A DNA stretch of 64,000 bases from NCBI RefSeq assembly GCF_000376825.1, contig NZ_AQXW01000004.1, positions 1,178,001-1,242,000 of the forward strand, written 5' to 3'. Origin of the DNA: Demetria terragena DSM 11295. Its GTDB lineage: Bacteria > Actinomycetota > Actinomycetes > Actinomycetales > Dermatophilaceae. Shown here piece by piece: positions 41,110 through 48,864 of the stretch. The notes beneath the pieces are model-generated. The model had not been told where the DNA came from. It ran no database searches and saw only the letters and a program-made list of their open reading frames with translations. The translations under genes and the position numbers were made by a program. Each line of letters begins with the position of its first letter. Positions within the stretch are counted from its first letter, which is position 1.

Positions 41110-41562
41110 TCAGCACTGGGATTCAGGTGCTGGCTTCATGAGGTAGACGTCGATCGGGTCCTGACTCACGAGGCTGAATCCGTGACGTTCATACAAGCGG
41201 CGGGCAGGACTCCCTTGAAGGACATTGAGCCTGAACGGACGCCCTGCGGTGTCTGTGAGCAGGATCTGGGCGAGGGCCCAGCTACCGACGCCCCGGCCCT
41301 GCCGCGCGGGGTCGAGATAGAAGTGCTCGATCCACACCCCGTCATCATTAGGTCGCACCGCGACAAGGCCGACGTCGATGCCACCGACCTGTATGGCACG
41401 GGTGTGCGTCGGGGTGAACGCATCGAGGAATCGCTGTCGCACCCGGTCCGGGTGATAGCGCCCCAGGCGCTCGAGATCGGGACGCATGACCACCGCTCGA
41501 AGCTCGGCCATCCAGGTGGCGTCGGCGAGGACGCTCGGTCGAAAGCTCCACTCCGCTGTCAC
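41110..41562 (-). CDS. GNAT-family N-acetyltransferase
   Basis: A 150-residue GNAT. WSFRPSVLADATWMAELRAV opens the fold. DGVWIEHFYLDPARQGRGVG carries the acetyl-CoA loop (QGRGVG), then RLNVLQGSPARRLYERHGFS completes it. The GTG at 41562 is chosen by homologous N-terminus; the RBS is weak. It is the only clear gene of the small R5-R6 cassette. Just after its stop, a 48-codon frame (VLRLLWNHVEGLLAARDW..) runs into R5 and ends as NSVEFRFNV, perhaps a remnant. Confidence 0.82.
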   Translation of the reverse strand: MTAEWSFRPSVLADATWMAELRAVVMRPDLERLGRYHPDRVRQRFLDAFTPTHTRAIQVGGIDVGLVAVRPNDDGVWIEHFYLDPARQGRGVGSWALAQILLTDTAGRPFRLNVLQGSPARRLYERHGFSLVSQDPIDVYLMKPAPESQC

Positions 41563-41868
41563 GTGGAGAAGCCTATTCGCTCCCAGTAGCACGGATCTGT
41601 GCTGTCCGTATCCAGACAACGGGCCCCGCCTGCCGAAGCACACGGGGCCGTCTCTGAAGCACTGAGGATCACACGTTGAAGCGGAACTCCACCGAGTTCC
41701 AGCAAGTACGGCCATCTGCAACAACGCCGATGACCGTCGCTCCTCAGTCGCGCGACGGCGACCCGACGATGTCGAAGCGGCCCTAACGCGTGCCGGCGCA
41801 GCCGGATCGCGGGCGCAGCCTCAGCGACCCCATTGACAATACGTTGTCAACAATGACAGCATGTTGTC
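41563..41868. other. Intergenic region with R6, a hairpin and the DJ-1 promoter
   Basis: This 306-bp stretch contains a hairpin GGCCCCG-(14)-CGGGGCC (41622-41649), then R6 (41669-41701), then the tandem operators before the DJ-1 gene. No gene is seen. Confidence 0.55.
41669..41701 (-). repeat. ychF-end repeat R6
   Basis: It encodes WNSVEFRFNV then TGA. It has the perfect dyad GGAACTC-CACC-GAGTTCC at 41683-41700 and is 29/32 identical to R5b. Confidence 0.88.
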
Positions 41869-41870
41869 AT
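41833..41870. promoter_or_regulatory. Tandem TTGACAA/TTGTCAA-type operators for DJ-1 - MarR operon
   Basis: TTGACAA-TACG-TTGTCAA (41833-41850) and ATGACA-(6)-TGTCAT (41853-41870) are two related dyads 20 bp apart. The second overlaps the ATG of the DJ-1 gene. TTGACA could double as a -35. Both fit autoregulation by the MarR encoded in the operon. Confidence 0.7.
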
Positions 41871-42474
41871 GTCAGCGACCACAATCCATATCGCCGCTAT
41901 CAACACCCTGGCCGACTGGGAGATCGGCTACCTCACTGCACATGTCAACGGCGTCCACCACGACGGTGGATACGAGATCCGACTCGTCGGACTCCGCAGC
42001 GAACCCGTCACCACCATGGGAGGGCTCCGACTCACGCCAGACGTCGTCATCACCGACCTCCGACCCGATGACAGCGCCCTGCTCGTCCTCCCGGGGGCCG
42101 ACACCTGGGGAGACGCCCAAAACGAACCGTTCGTCGACGCCGCTCAAGCGTTCCTCGAGGCCGGAATACCGGTCGCCGCGATCTGCGGCGCGACCTTCGC
42201 CCTCGCCACTGCGGGACTGCTCGACCACCGCCCGCACACCAGCAATGACCCGAGCTTCCTCGCCAGCTCAGGCTACGCCGGAGCCGATCATTACCTGACC
42301 GAGCCAGCAGTGATCGATGGCGACCTGATCACCGCGAGCGGAGTCGCCCCCGTCCACTTCGCGCGCGCCATCTTCGAGCGGCTCGGCGCCTACCCGCCCC
42401 ACACATTGGCATCCTGGTTCAAGCTGTATGCCCACCGCGATCCGGCCGGATTCTACGAGCTGATGTCGGCATGA
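41869..42474 (+). CDS. DJ-1/PfpI-family protein
   Basis: A 201-residue class I glutamine-amidotransferase-like protein. TIHIAAINTLADWEIGYLTA, LLVLPGADTWGD and the nucleophile elbow VAAICGATFALA (Cys106) are typical of YdeA/PfpI relatives, which act as deglycases, isomerases or stress proteins. It overlaps the MarR gene by 4 bp. It is unusual among the cassettes in being on the + strand. Confidence 0.88.
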   Translation: MSATTIHIAAINTLADWEIGYLTAHVNGVHHDGGYEIRLVGLRSEPVTTMGGLRLTPDVVITDLRPDDSALLVLPGADTWGDAQNEPFVDAAQAFLEAGIPVAAICGATFALATAGLLDHRPHTSNDPSFLASSGYAGADHYLTEPAVIDGDLITASGVAPVHFARAIFERLGAYPPHTLASWFKLYAHRDPAGFYELMSA

Positions 42475-42935
42475 GCGAGCCGACGATGGAGCAGGACCTC
42501 CTCTCGAGAGCCGCCCTGGCATCCTTCCGACTCAACGGCCAGTTCCTTTCACTCGCCGAGGGTCTCTCGCGTCCGGTCGGGCTCACCGCCGCCCGGTGGC
42601 AGGTGCTCGGCGCGATCCTGGATGCGCCGCTCACCGTGTCGGACATTGCTCGGGCAATGGGACTCAGCCGGCAGGCGGTGCAGCGGATCGCCGATCGGCT
42701 CGTCCACGACGACCTCGCGTCGTACCACGAGAACCCGACCCACCGGCGCGCAAAGCTGCTCTCCCCGACCGAGGCCGGTCGCGACGCCGTGCGACGCATC
42801 AATCCTGCCCATCGCCATGCCGCGCTGGCTTTGATCGACGAACTGGGCGCGACGCGGGCCGGGGAGATCGTCACCGCGTTGTCCGAACTCAGCGACGCGA
42901 TGGAGCAGCTCGCGATATCGACGACTTCGCAGTGA
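42471..42935 (+). CDS. MarR-family regulator
   Basis: A 154-residue MarR protein. LTAARWQVLGAILDAPLTVS, DIARAMGLSRQAVQRIADRL, and YHENPTHRRAKLLSPTEAGR give a complete winged helix. It is second in a two-gene operon with DJ-1 and probably represses it through the TTGTCAA-type dyads. There is no close resemblance to the two MarR proteins of the catabolic cluster. Confidence 0.9.
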   Translation: MSEPTMEQDLLSRAALASFRLNGQFLSLAEGLSRPVGLTAARWQVLGAILDAPLTVSDIARAMGLSRQAVQRIADRLVHDDLASYHENPTHRRAKLLSPTEAGRDAVRRINPAHRHAALALIDELGATRAGEIVTALSELSDAMEQLAISTTSQ

Positions 42936-42984
42936 CCACGCGGGAGACCCCTCGTCTAGGTACCGGACCGCGACGTGAACGCCC

Positions 42985-43016
42985 TCACACGTCGAAGCGG
43001 AACTCCACCAAGTTCC
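42985..43016 (-). repeat. ychF-end repeat R7
   Basis: It encodes NLVEFRFDV then TGA. The dyad GGAACT-(6)-AGTTCC is intact over 6 bp (42999-43016), and it is 27/32 identical to R5b. Confidence 0.86.
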
Positions 43017-43058
43017 GTCACTTGGGAAACATGACGTTCGTGGAGGACGGTCGACCCG

Positions 43059-43937
43059 TCAGCCCAGGGTCGTCGCTGTCAGGCCATCAAGGAACGCGCC
43101 CGCAGCGGGCGAGGGGTTGAAGCCGCTCCACGCCAAGTACTCGACGCGGGTGGGGCCGTTGGTGACCGGGATGGTGCGTATTTCGTCGCTGTTGGGTATC
43201 ACAGCGGGTGACAGCAACGCGATCACGAGATTGTTCTTCACGAGACCCAGCATGAGGTCGGTGCTCATCGCCTCGAACGCCACCTCGCGATGTATGCCAG
43301 CGGCACGGAACGCCAGGTCTGAGGGTGCCCGTCCTGGAGTTCCTTCGGGGAAGTCGACGAATGCCTCATCGACCAGGTCCTCGAGCCGCAATCTGCGTCG
43401 CGCGGCGAGAGCGTGGTCGGCAGATATGACGGAGACGAGCTGCTCGCGTGCCAACACGCGCGTGTTCACGTTCTTCGGCGGCATAGTGTCGGGAAGCCCG
43501 AGCACAGCTACGTCCATGCTGCCGTCGGCAATGGCCGCGATGAACTCGTCGCTGCCGCCTCCGCGCAGCCTGATCCGCACTGCGGGGTGCTTGCGGTGGA
43601 ACGCTCCGAGCGCAGTCGGAATGTCGATCGCGGTCACCGTGGGAATCACACCGATGGTCAGGGTACCACGAATCTCGCCAGCCGCGGCGGCGGCATCTGA
43701 CCCAGCTCGCTCGGCAGCGTCGAGACTCACGCGAGCCGCGGCGAGGAATGCCTCGCCAGCGGCGGTCACCTCGACGCGGCGACTTGTGCGAGCAAAGAGC
43801 ACGACTCCCAGCTCGCGCTCCAGAGCCTTGATCTGATGGCTGAGCGCGGACTGCACCACATGGCACCGCTCTGCGGCACGGGTGAAGCTGCGCTCCTCCG
43901 CGACCGCCACGACGTATCGCATCTGCTGAAGATCCAC
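43059..43937 (-). CDS. LysR-family transcriptional regulator
   Basis: A 292-residue LysR regulator. The N-terminal HTH is MDLQQMRYVVAVAEERSFTR then CHVVQSALSHQIKALERELG. A co-inducer-binding domain follows (GTLTIGVIPTVTAIDIPTAL onward). It is divergent from an EamA exporter gene, with an ATTG/CAAT dyad between them (43959-43977), a T-N11-A-like site. It probably activates the exporter. Confidence 0.92.
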   Translation of the reverse strand: MDLQQMRYVVAVAEERSFTRAAERCHVVQSALSHQIKALERELGVVLFARTSRRVEVTAAGEAFLAAARVSLDAAERAGSDAAAAAGEIRGTLTIGVIPTVTAIDIPTALGAFHRKHPAVRIRLRGGGSDEFIAAIADGSMDVAVLGLPDTMPPKNVNTRVLAREQLVSVISADHALAARRRLRLEDLVDEAFVDFPEGTPGRAPSDLAFRAAGIHREVAFEAMSTDLMLGLVKNNLVIALLSPAVIPNSDEIRTIPVTNGPTRVEYLAWSGFNPSPAAGAFLDGLTATTLG

Positions 43938-43958
43938 CGATCCATGCTCTCAGTTCAT

Positions 43959-43977
43959 CATTGGAATGACAACAATG
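43959..43977. promoter_or_regulatory. CATTG-(9)-CAATG LysR-type box
   Basis: A 5-bp-arm dyad lies 22 bp upstream of the LysR ATG and 38 bp upstream of the EamA ATG, in the divergent promoter. Confidence 0.5.
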
Positions 43978-44015
43978 CGTTGGACTCATGGGAACGGGCG
44001 ACTGATGATGGATCC

Positions 44016-44954
44016 ATGAGCACGACCACGACCCCGCCACGTGCACTTCCGGCATCAATGGTTACGCCGCCGACGATGTCCGGGCGCGTCGGCTTGACGG
44101 TGTTGACCGCGATCGCCCCGGCCGTATGGGGCACGACCTACATCGTCACCACGCACCTGCTGCCCGAGGGGCACCCCTTGTTCGCGGCGCTGATGCGCTC
44201 GCTTCCAGTCGGCGTGGTCGCCCTGCTCATCGCGCGTCGTTTACCGCACGGGTCATGGTGGTGGAAGAGCCTGGTGCTCGGCACGCTGAACATGGGCGCA
44301 TTCTTTCCGCTGCTGTTCCTCGCCGCCCAGCACCTGCCGGGCGGTGTCGCTGCGACCCTGGGTGCGGCACAGCCGATCGTGGTGGCGTTCCTCGCTGTCG
44401 CGATCCTGCACGAGAAGCTCTCCACCTGGAGAGTCGCCTGGGGCGTGATCGGGATGTTCGGCATCGCCCTGGTGGTGCTCGGCCCCGGAGCGGGGCTTGA
44501 TCCCATCGGCGTCCTCGCGGGCCTGGGCGGGGCTGCATCGATGGGCACCGGTGTCGTGCTCACCAAGAAGTGGGGGCGGCCTGAGGGCGTCTCAGCGATC
44601 GGACTCGCCGGATGGCAACTCACCGCCGCCGGACTCGTCTTGCTCATCCCTGCCATGCTCATCGACGGAATCCCCAGCGACATCGATGGCCTGGCAGTCG
44701 CCGGGTACGTGTGGCTGGGCGTGATCGGAGCACTGCTGACCTACAGCTTGTGGTTCTCCGGCATCCGGAGGCTGCCCGTCACCGCGACAGCCCTGCTCGG
44801 GCTGCTGTCTCCGCTGGTGGCCGCGGTTCTCGGCGCGGTCATCGCGGATGAGGCACTCACGTTCATCCAACTCATCGGCTTCGCCATCGCGCTCGCTGCG
44901 ATGGTCGCCGGTCAGCTCACGTCACCGAAGAAGAAAGCACGGATCCACCCATGA
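44016..44954 (+). CDS. EamA/DMT-family exporter
   Basis: A 312-residue drug/metabolite transporter of the 10-TMS EamA class. It has two EamA repeats: repeat 1 includes IAPAVWGTTYIVTTHLLPEG and GGVAATLGAAQPIVVAFLAV; repeat 2 includes GVIGALLTYSLWFSGIRRLP and LGLLSPLVAAVLGAVIADEA. RhtA-like members export amino acids or metabolites. The ATG at 44016 is selected since earlier codons overlap the LysR gene. It overlaps the next gene by 4 bp. Confidence 0.9.
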   Translation: MSTTTTPPRALPASMVTPPTMSGRVGLTVLTAIAPAVWGTTYIVTTHLLPEGHPLFAALMRSLPVGVVALLIARRLPHGSWWWKSLVLGTLNMGAFFPLLFLAAQHLPGGVAATLGAAQPIVVAFLAVAILHEKLSTWRVAWGVIGMFGIALVVLGPGAGLDPIGVLAGLGGAASMGTGVVLTKKWGRPEGVSAIGLAGWQLTAAGLVLLIPAMLIDGIPSDIDGLAVAGYVWLGVIGALLTYSLWFSGIRRLPVTATALLGLLSPLVAAVLGAVIADEALTFIQLIGFAIALAAMVAGQLTSPKKKARIHP

Positions 44955-45616
44955 GAATCGCCATCATCGGAGCCACCGGCATGGCCGGTAGCGCTATCGC
45001 CACAGAAGCCCTCAACCGGGGACACCACGTCACGGCGCTCTCCCGACGTCCAAGAGCCGACGCCGGCATCGACCGGCTGAGCGCATGGGCCCTGGATATC
45101 GAGGACACCGCGTCATTGCTACCGGTACTCGCCGAAGCCGATGCGGCTGTCCTGACGATCCGACTCGCCCCAGGCGAAGAATCCCGCCTCGCCTCCCTCA
45201 CACGAGGGTTTCTCGATGCCGCCGAGCAGCACGGCACACCCGTCCTCATCGTCGGCGGCGCTGCGCCGCTGCGCTCCCCGAACGATCCCGATCGGCTCCT
45301 GATCGACGACCCGAGCTACGTACCCGAAGCCTGGAAATCGATCGCTCAGGCCAGCCTCGATCAGTTCAACGGTTGCCGAGAGCACCGCTACAACGGATGG
45401 GTCTACTTGAGCCCGCCCGCCATCCTCGAACCGGGCGAGCGCACAGGACACTACCGGCGCGGAACGACCAGACTGCTCACCGACGAGAACGGCATCTCCC
45501 GGATCACCGCACCCGACCTCGCCATCGCCGTCGTCGACGAAGTCGAAAACACGACCGGCGACAAGCACTTCACCGTCACAGCCCAGACGTCAAACCGGAA
45601 CTCGACTACACATTGA
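44951..45616 (+). CDS. NAD(P)H-binding (NmrA/YwnB-like) protein
   Basis: A 221-residue atypical SDR. The N-terminal MRIAIIGATGMAGSAIATEA carries GxxGxxG, and TPVLIVGGAAPLRSPND and RITAPDLAIAVVDEVE fit the YwnB/NmrA-like group. It is cotranslated with the EamA exporter. Oddly, its last residues ([10 protein letters not shown]) and stop are encoded by the ychF-end repeats R8a/R8b, and it overlaps the 3' end of ychF by 11 bp in antisense. Confidence 0.87.
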   Translation: MRIAIIGATGMAGSAIATEALNRGHHVTALSRRPRADAGIDRLSAWALDIEDTASLLPVLAEADAAVLTIRLAPGEESRLASLTRGFLDAAEQHGTPVLIVGGAAPLRSPNDPDRLLIDDPSYVPEAWKSIAQASLDQFNGCREHRYNGWVYLSPPAILEPGERTGHYRRGTTRLLTDENGISRITAPDLAIAVVDEVENTTGDKHFTVTAQTSNRNSTTH

Positions 45617-45637
45617 ACCTGAATTCCACCACGTCGC
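45586..45637 (-). repeat. ychF-end site R8 with duplicated half-site
   Basis: R8b (45606-45637) is the genuine end of ychF (DVVEFRFNV then TAG). R8a (45586-45605), ACGTCAAACCGGAACTC, is a partial copy at a 23-bp offset. R8b is 24/32 identical to R5b and lacks the perfect dyad, as expected if it is the host target rather than a cassette-borne site. Confidence 0.85.
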
Positions 45638-46685
45638 CGTCCTGCATGACGTAGTCCTTGCCCTCCATCCGCGCCTTGCCCTTGGAACGGGCTTCGGCCA
45701 CGGTCTTGGTCTCGATGAGGTCCTCGTACGACACGATCTCGGCTTTGATGAAGCCCTTCTCGAAGTCGGTATGGATGACCCCGGCCGCCTGCGGCGCGGT
45801 CGCACCCGTGCGGATAGTCCACGCGCGTGATTCCTTGGGACCAGCGGTCAGGTAGGTCTGAAGCCCCAGCGTGCGGAATCCCTTGTGGGCCAACTGGTGC
45901 AGACCGGGCTCTTCGACGCCGACCGACTCCAACAGTTCCGCGGCCTCGTCCTCGTCCAGGTCCGCGAGATCCGACTCCAACTTGGCATTGAGGAAGATCG
46001 CCTCAGCGGGCGTGACCAACGCAGACATCTCAGCCTGGAAGGCCTCGTCGGTGAGCTGGTCCTCATCGACATTGAACACGTACAGGAACGGCTTTGTCGT
46101 GAGCAAGCCGAGTTCCTTGACAGCCGCGAAGTCGACCTCAGACGACCGAGAGAACAGGGTGTCGCCGGCTTCGAGGATGCCCTGGGCTGCGAGCGCGGCC
46201 TCGTAAACCGCCTTCTCAGTCTTCTTTCCCTTGACCTCTTTCTCGAGGCGGGGAACTGCCTTCTCCAAGGTTTGGAGGTCGGCCAGGATCAGCTCGGTGT
46301 TGATGGTCTCCAGGTCCGAACTCGGGGAGATCTTTCCGTCGACATGGTGCACATCGTCATCGACGAAGGCGCGCACGACCTGACAGATCGCGTCGGCCTC
46401 GCGGATGTTGGCGAGGAACTTGTTGCCCAGGCCTTCACCTTCCGAGGCGCCCTTGACGATGCCCGCGATGTCGACGAACGACACGGTCGCGGGAATCGTC
46501 TTATCGCTGTTGAAGAGTTCCGCGAGCGCATCGAGCCGTGGGTCCGGCAGAGGGACCACCCCGACATTGGGCTCGATCGTGGCGAACGGGTAGTTCGCCG
46601 CAAGTACGTTGTTCTTGGTCAGCGCGTTGAACATGGTCGACTTGCCGACATTGGGAAGACCGACGATTCCGATGGAGAGTGCCAC
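45606..46685 (-). CDS. ychF: Redox-regulated ATPase/GTPase YchF (OLA1 family)
   Basis: A 359-residue universally conserved P-loop protein that binds ribosomes and prefers ATP. It has the P-loop [14 protein letters not shown] (8-21), switch region [17 protein letters not shown], the Walker B-like [20 protein letters not shown] and a C-terminal TGS domain ending [17 protein letters not shown]. The gene is intact. Its last codons are the target around which the cassette array has grown, so every insertion must keep this tail. Confidence 0.97.
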   Translation of the reverse strand: MALSIGIVGLPNVGKSTMFNALTKNNVLAANYPFATIEPNVGVVPLPDPRLDALAELFNSDKTIPATVSFVDIAGIVKGASEGEGLGNKFLANIREADAICQVVRAFVDDDVHHVDGKISPSSDLETINTELILADLQTLEKAVPRLEKEVKGKKTEKAVYEAALAAQGILEAGDTLFSRSSEVDFAAVKELGLLTTKPFLYVFNVDEDQLTDEAFQAEMSALVTPAEAIFLNAKLESDLADLDEDEAAELLESVGVEEPGLHQLAHKGFRTLGLQTYLTAGPKESRAWTIRTGATAPQAAGVIHTDFEKGFIKAEIVSYEDLIETKTVAEARSKGKARMEGKDYVMQDGDVVEFRFNV

Positions 46686-46748
46686 GGGGCGGCAGTCTAC
46701 GGACCTGGTGCGTACGGCGATGTCAGTGGTCTCTGCGACGGTGGCCCC

Positions 46749-47933
46749 ATGGACGTTCTCATCACCCTCGCGCTCGGTGTCGTGATAGGCGCCGCGCTCG
46801 CCGCGCTGTGGCTGCGTCAGTCCTTCGCTGCGCGCTCGGCGTCACTTGCCACGGAGCGCGACTTGCTACGCGAGCGAGTCGTCGACTTGGAGGCCGCGGT
46901 CTCCGAAGACGCCCAAACGGCGGCGGTGCTGTCTCCTCTGCGTGATGCTCTGGGTCGAGTCGAGCGCCAGGTGACGACGTTGGAACGAGACCGGCTCGAG
47001 CAGTACGGCGCGCTCAGTAGCCGCCTCGGTGAAGTCGCCCAATCCACTGCGTCGCTGCAACAGGAAACGGCCACCCTTGCGGGTGCGCTTAACTCCTCGA
47101 CCACGCGCGGCACGTGGGGCGAAATGCAGCTGCGTCGGGTGTTGGAGCATGCCGGCATGTTGTCCCGCTGTGATTTTGAGGAACAGGTGAGCGCGACCAA
47201 CCGGCACGGCGTGCGCGTACGCCCCGACGTGGTGGTGCGCCTGCCCGGGGAGCGCACGCTTGTGCTCGACAGCAAGGCGCCCTTGACCTCGTTCCTCGCG
47301 GCACAAGCCGAGGGAATCCCCGCTGACGAACAGCGCCAGGCCCTCGCGCGTCACGCCAAAGCCCTGCGCCAGCACGTCGATGGGCTGGCCGCCAAGGACT
47401 ACTGGAGCGCCTTCGACAACGCGCCTGAACTGGTCGTGTGTTTCGTGCCAGGCGACGCGATCCTGGCCGCTGCGCTCTCGGCCGACCCGGCACTGATGGA
47501 CCGGGCACTGGAGCGTCGCGTCGTACTTGCCTCCCCCAGCACGCTGCTCGCGCTGCTGCGCACGGTCGCCCTCGCCTGGCAGCAAGACGCTCTCACCACC
47601 CACGCGCGCGAACTTCTCGACCTCGGCCGAGAACTGCACTCCCGCCTAGGGCGCCTCGGCCAGCACGTCACCGAGACGGGGACGGCGCTGCGCCGAAGCG
47701 TGGACGCCTACAACGCGATGGTCGGGTCGCTGGAGTCCCGCGTTCTGGTGACGGCGCGCAAGCTCTCCGAGATGGATGTCGTCGATCAGCCTGTGCCCGA
47801 GGTGCCGCTGGTCGAGGCACAGCCACGGTCGCTCAGCGCACCGGAACTTCTTGAGCACGTGACGCGCGAGGACGACCGGCCGCACCTCGACTTCGAACTC
47901 CCACTGGACGAACGTCGCCGCGACGCGGGCTGA
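46749..47933 (+). CDS. rmuC: DNA recombination protein RmuC
   Basis: A 394-residue RmuC-family protein. It has an N-terminal TM anchor (VLITLALGVVIGAALAALWL), a coiled coil (about 30-110) and the RmuC nuclease-like core: RGTWGEMQLRRVLEHAGML, VRPDVVVRLPGERTLVLDSK, and ELVVCFVPGDAILAAAL. It limits DNA rearrangements at inverted repeats in E. coli. The ATG at 46749 is chosen from the TM-anchor N-terminus. It is divergent from ychF by 63 bp. Confidence 0.93.
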   Translation: MDVLITLALGVVIGAALAALWLRQSFAARSASLATERDLLRERVVDLEAAVSEDAQTAAVLSPLRDALGRVERQVTTLERDRLEQYGALSSRLGEVAQSTASLQQETATLAGALNSSTTRGTWGEMQLRRVLEHAGMLSRCDFEEQVSATNRHGVRVRPDVVVRLPGERTLVLDSKAPLTSFLAAQAEGIPADEQRQALARHAKALRQHVDGLAAKDYWSAFDNAPELVVCFVPGDAILAAALSADPALMDRALERRVVLASPSTLLALLRTVALAWQQDALTTHARELLDLGRELHSRLGRLGQHVTETGTALRRSVDAYNAMVGSLESRVLVTARKLSEMDVVDQPVPEVPLVEAQPRSLSAPELLEHVTREDDRPHLDFELPLDERRRDAG

Positions 47934-47964
47934 ATCCTCATCGGCTGGTGGTCTCAGTCCTCAG

Positions 47965-48639
47965 CTAGTGCAGCGATCCACCCGATGGGTCGGGGTGCTT
48001 GCCGGCCACGCTGAAGCGCCCGATCCAGTCGGGCCGGGTCCGATCCAACTGCAGTTGACCGACGACACACCATGCGGTGACAGGTTGCTGGTACAGATGG
48101 ATGGCCCTGCGCCACCGACCCTGCGAGTCATGGAACTCGATCACGAATAACTGCGGCACGCCGATTCTCGGGCCTCCCTGCCAGTGCTCCACGACCTGAG
48201 CAGGCACTAACTCAAGGTCCGCGCTCGGCGGCGCGTTGAGCGAACGATGACGCGCGGGCCTCAAAGGCAGCAACGAAAAGCCAAGCAGGAGCACCGCGCC
48301 GACAGTCCCAAGCAGACGTGCGTTCTGCTGCTGGGTGACGACGTTGGCCCAGAATCCGAGCCCGATGGCAGTTCCGATACCAATGCCCGCAAGTTGATAG
48401 CCAGCGAACCTGCTCAGACTGCCGCGGGTCCGATGACGCCCAAGGGCACAACGCATCAGGACCTGCGCGGCGAGGGAGAAGATAGCCGCGCCAAACACAG
48501 CGACGGCGAGAAGTACCCGATCTGACTCGTCCGGGTCACCGAGGATGAGGATCAGCTGGATGAAAACAGCGGCAAAGCACCCGGCAACCCACTGTGCCGA
48601 GGACGCGAAGACTGCGGCGGTCTTGCGGCTCATGGACAA
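47965..48639 (-). CDS. Four-TM membrane protein of unknown function
   Basis: A 224-residue protein I do not recognise. Residues 1-130 hold four hydrophobic segments (e.g. WVAGCFAAVFIQLILILG, VLLAVAVFGAAIFSLAAQV, LLGTVGAVLLLGFSLLPL). The remaining ~90 residues form a soluble domain with GVPQLFVIEFHDSQGRWRRA. It lies between rmuC (convergent) and ispH, with no operon partner. Confidence 0.65.
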   Translation of the reverse strand: MSMSRKTAAVFASSAQWVAGCFAAVFIQLILILGDPDESDRVLLAVAVFGAAIFSLAAQVLMRCALGRHRTRGSLSRFAGYQLAGIGIGTAIGLGFWANVVTQQQNARLLGTVGAVLLLGFSLLPLRPARHRSLNAPPSADLELVPAQVVEHWQGGPRIGVPQLFVIEFHDSQGRWRRAIHLYQQPVTAWCVVGQLQLDRTRPDWIGRFSVAGKHPDPSGGSLH

Positions 48640-48864
48640 GTGGATTGCCGACCCCCAATCGTGAACCAGTCATTGCTGCGAGGCGCTGCCCCCGCAAGAG
48701 CACGACGAGTGACCGTGGTCTCGGTCTCGACACGCCGCTCGTTCCTCGCGGCTGCTCGACCGGCGTGGGTGGCATTCCTCGCGGCTGCTCGACCGGCGTG
48801 GGGGGCGTTCCTCGCGGCGGGGCACTCGTCTCCTCGACCGGCGTTGTTCACTCGTTCTGCGCGC
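48640..48864. repeat. 33-bp tandem repeat region
   Basis: Two nearly identical 33-bp units (48742-48774 and 48775-48807, beginning TTCCTCGCGGCTGCTCGACC) are followed by a diverged third unit to about 48846. They sit in the 225-bp gap before the ispH stop. No convincing gene is present. Confidence 0.7.

Larger units (their letters stand above)
31782..45637. mobile_element. Integron-like cassette array at the 3' end of ychF
   Basis: Eight copies of a ~32-bp sequence matching the last codons of ychF, all in one orientation, lie at 31782, 37406, 38618, 39724, 40970, 41669, 42985 and 45606 (the last is ychF itself). They delimit seven units of about 5.6, 1.2, 1.1, 1.2, 0.7, 1.3 and 2.6 kb carrying toxin-antitoxin, GNAT, redox, efflux and regulatory genes. 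Each copy still encodes ..VEFRFN(V/G) or close variants plus a stop, so each insertion would restore the ychF end. No recombinase gene is visible. Interpretation as site-specifically acquired cassettes is inference; the repeats are directly seen. Confidence 0.75.

Noticed and set aside
45885-46748. Upstream extension of the RmuC frame
   Set aside because: It is antisense to ychF; RmuC starts with its membrane anchor at 46749.
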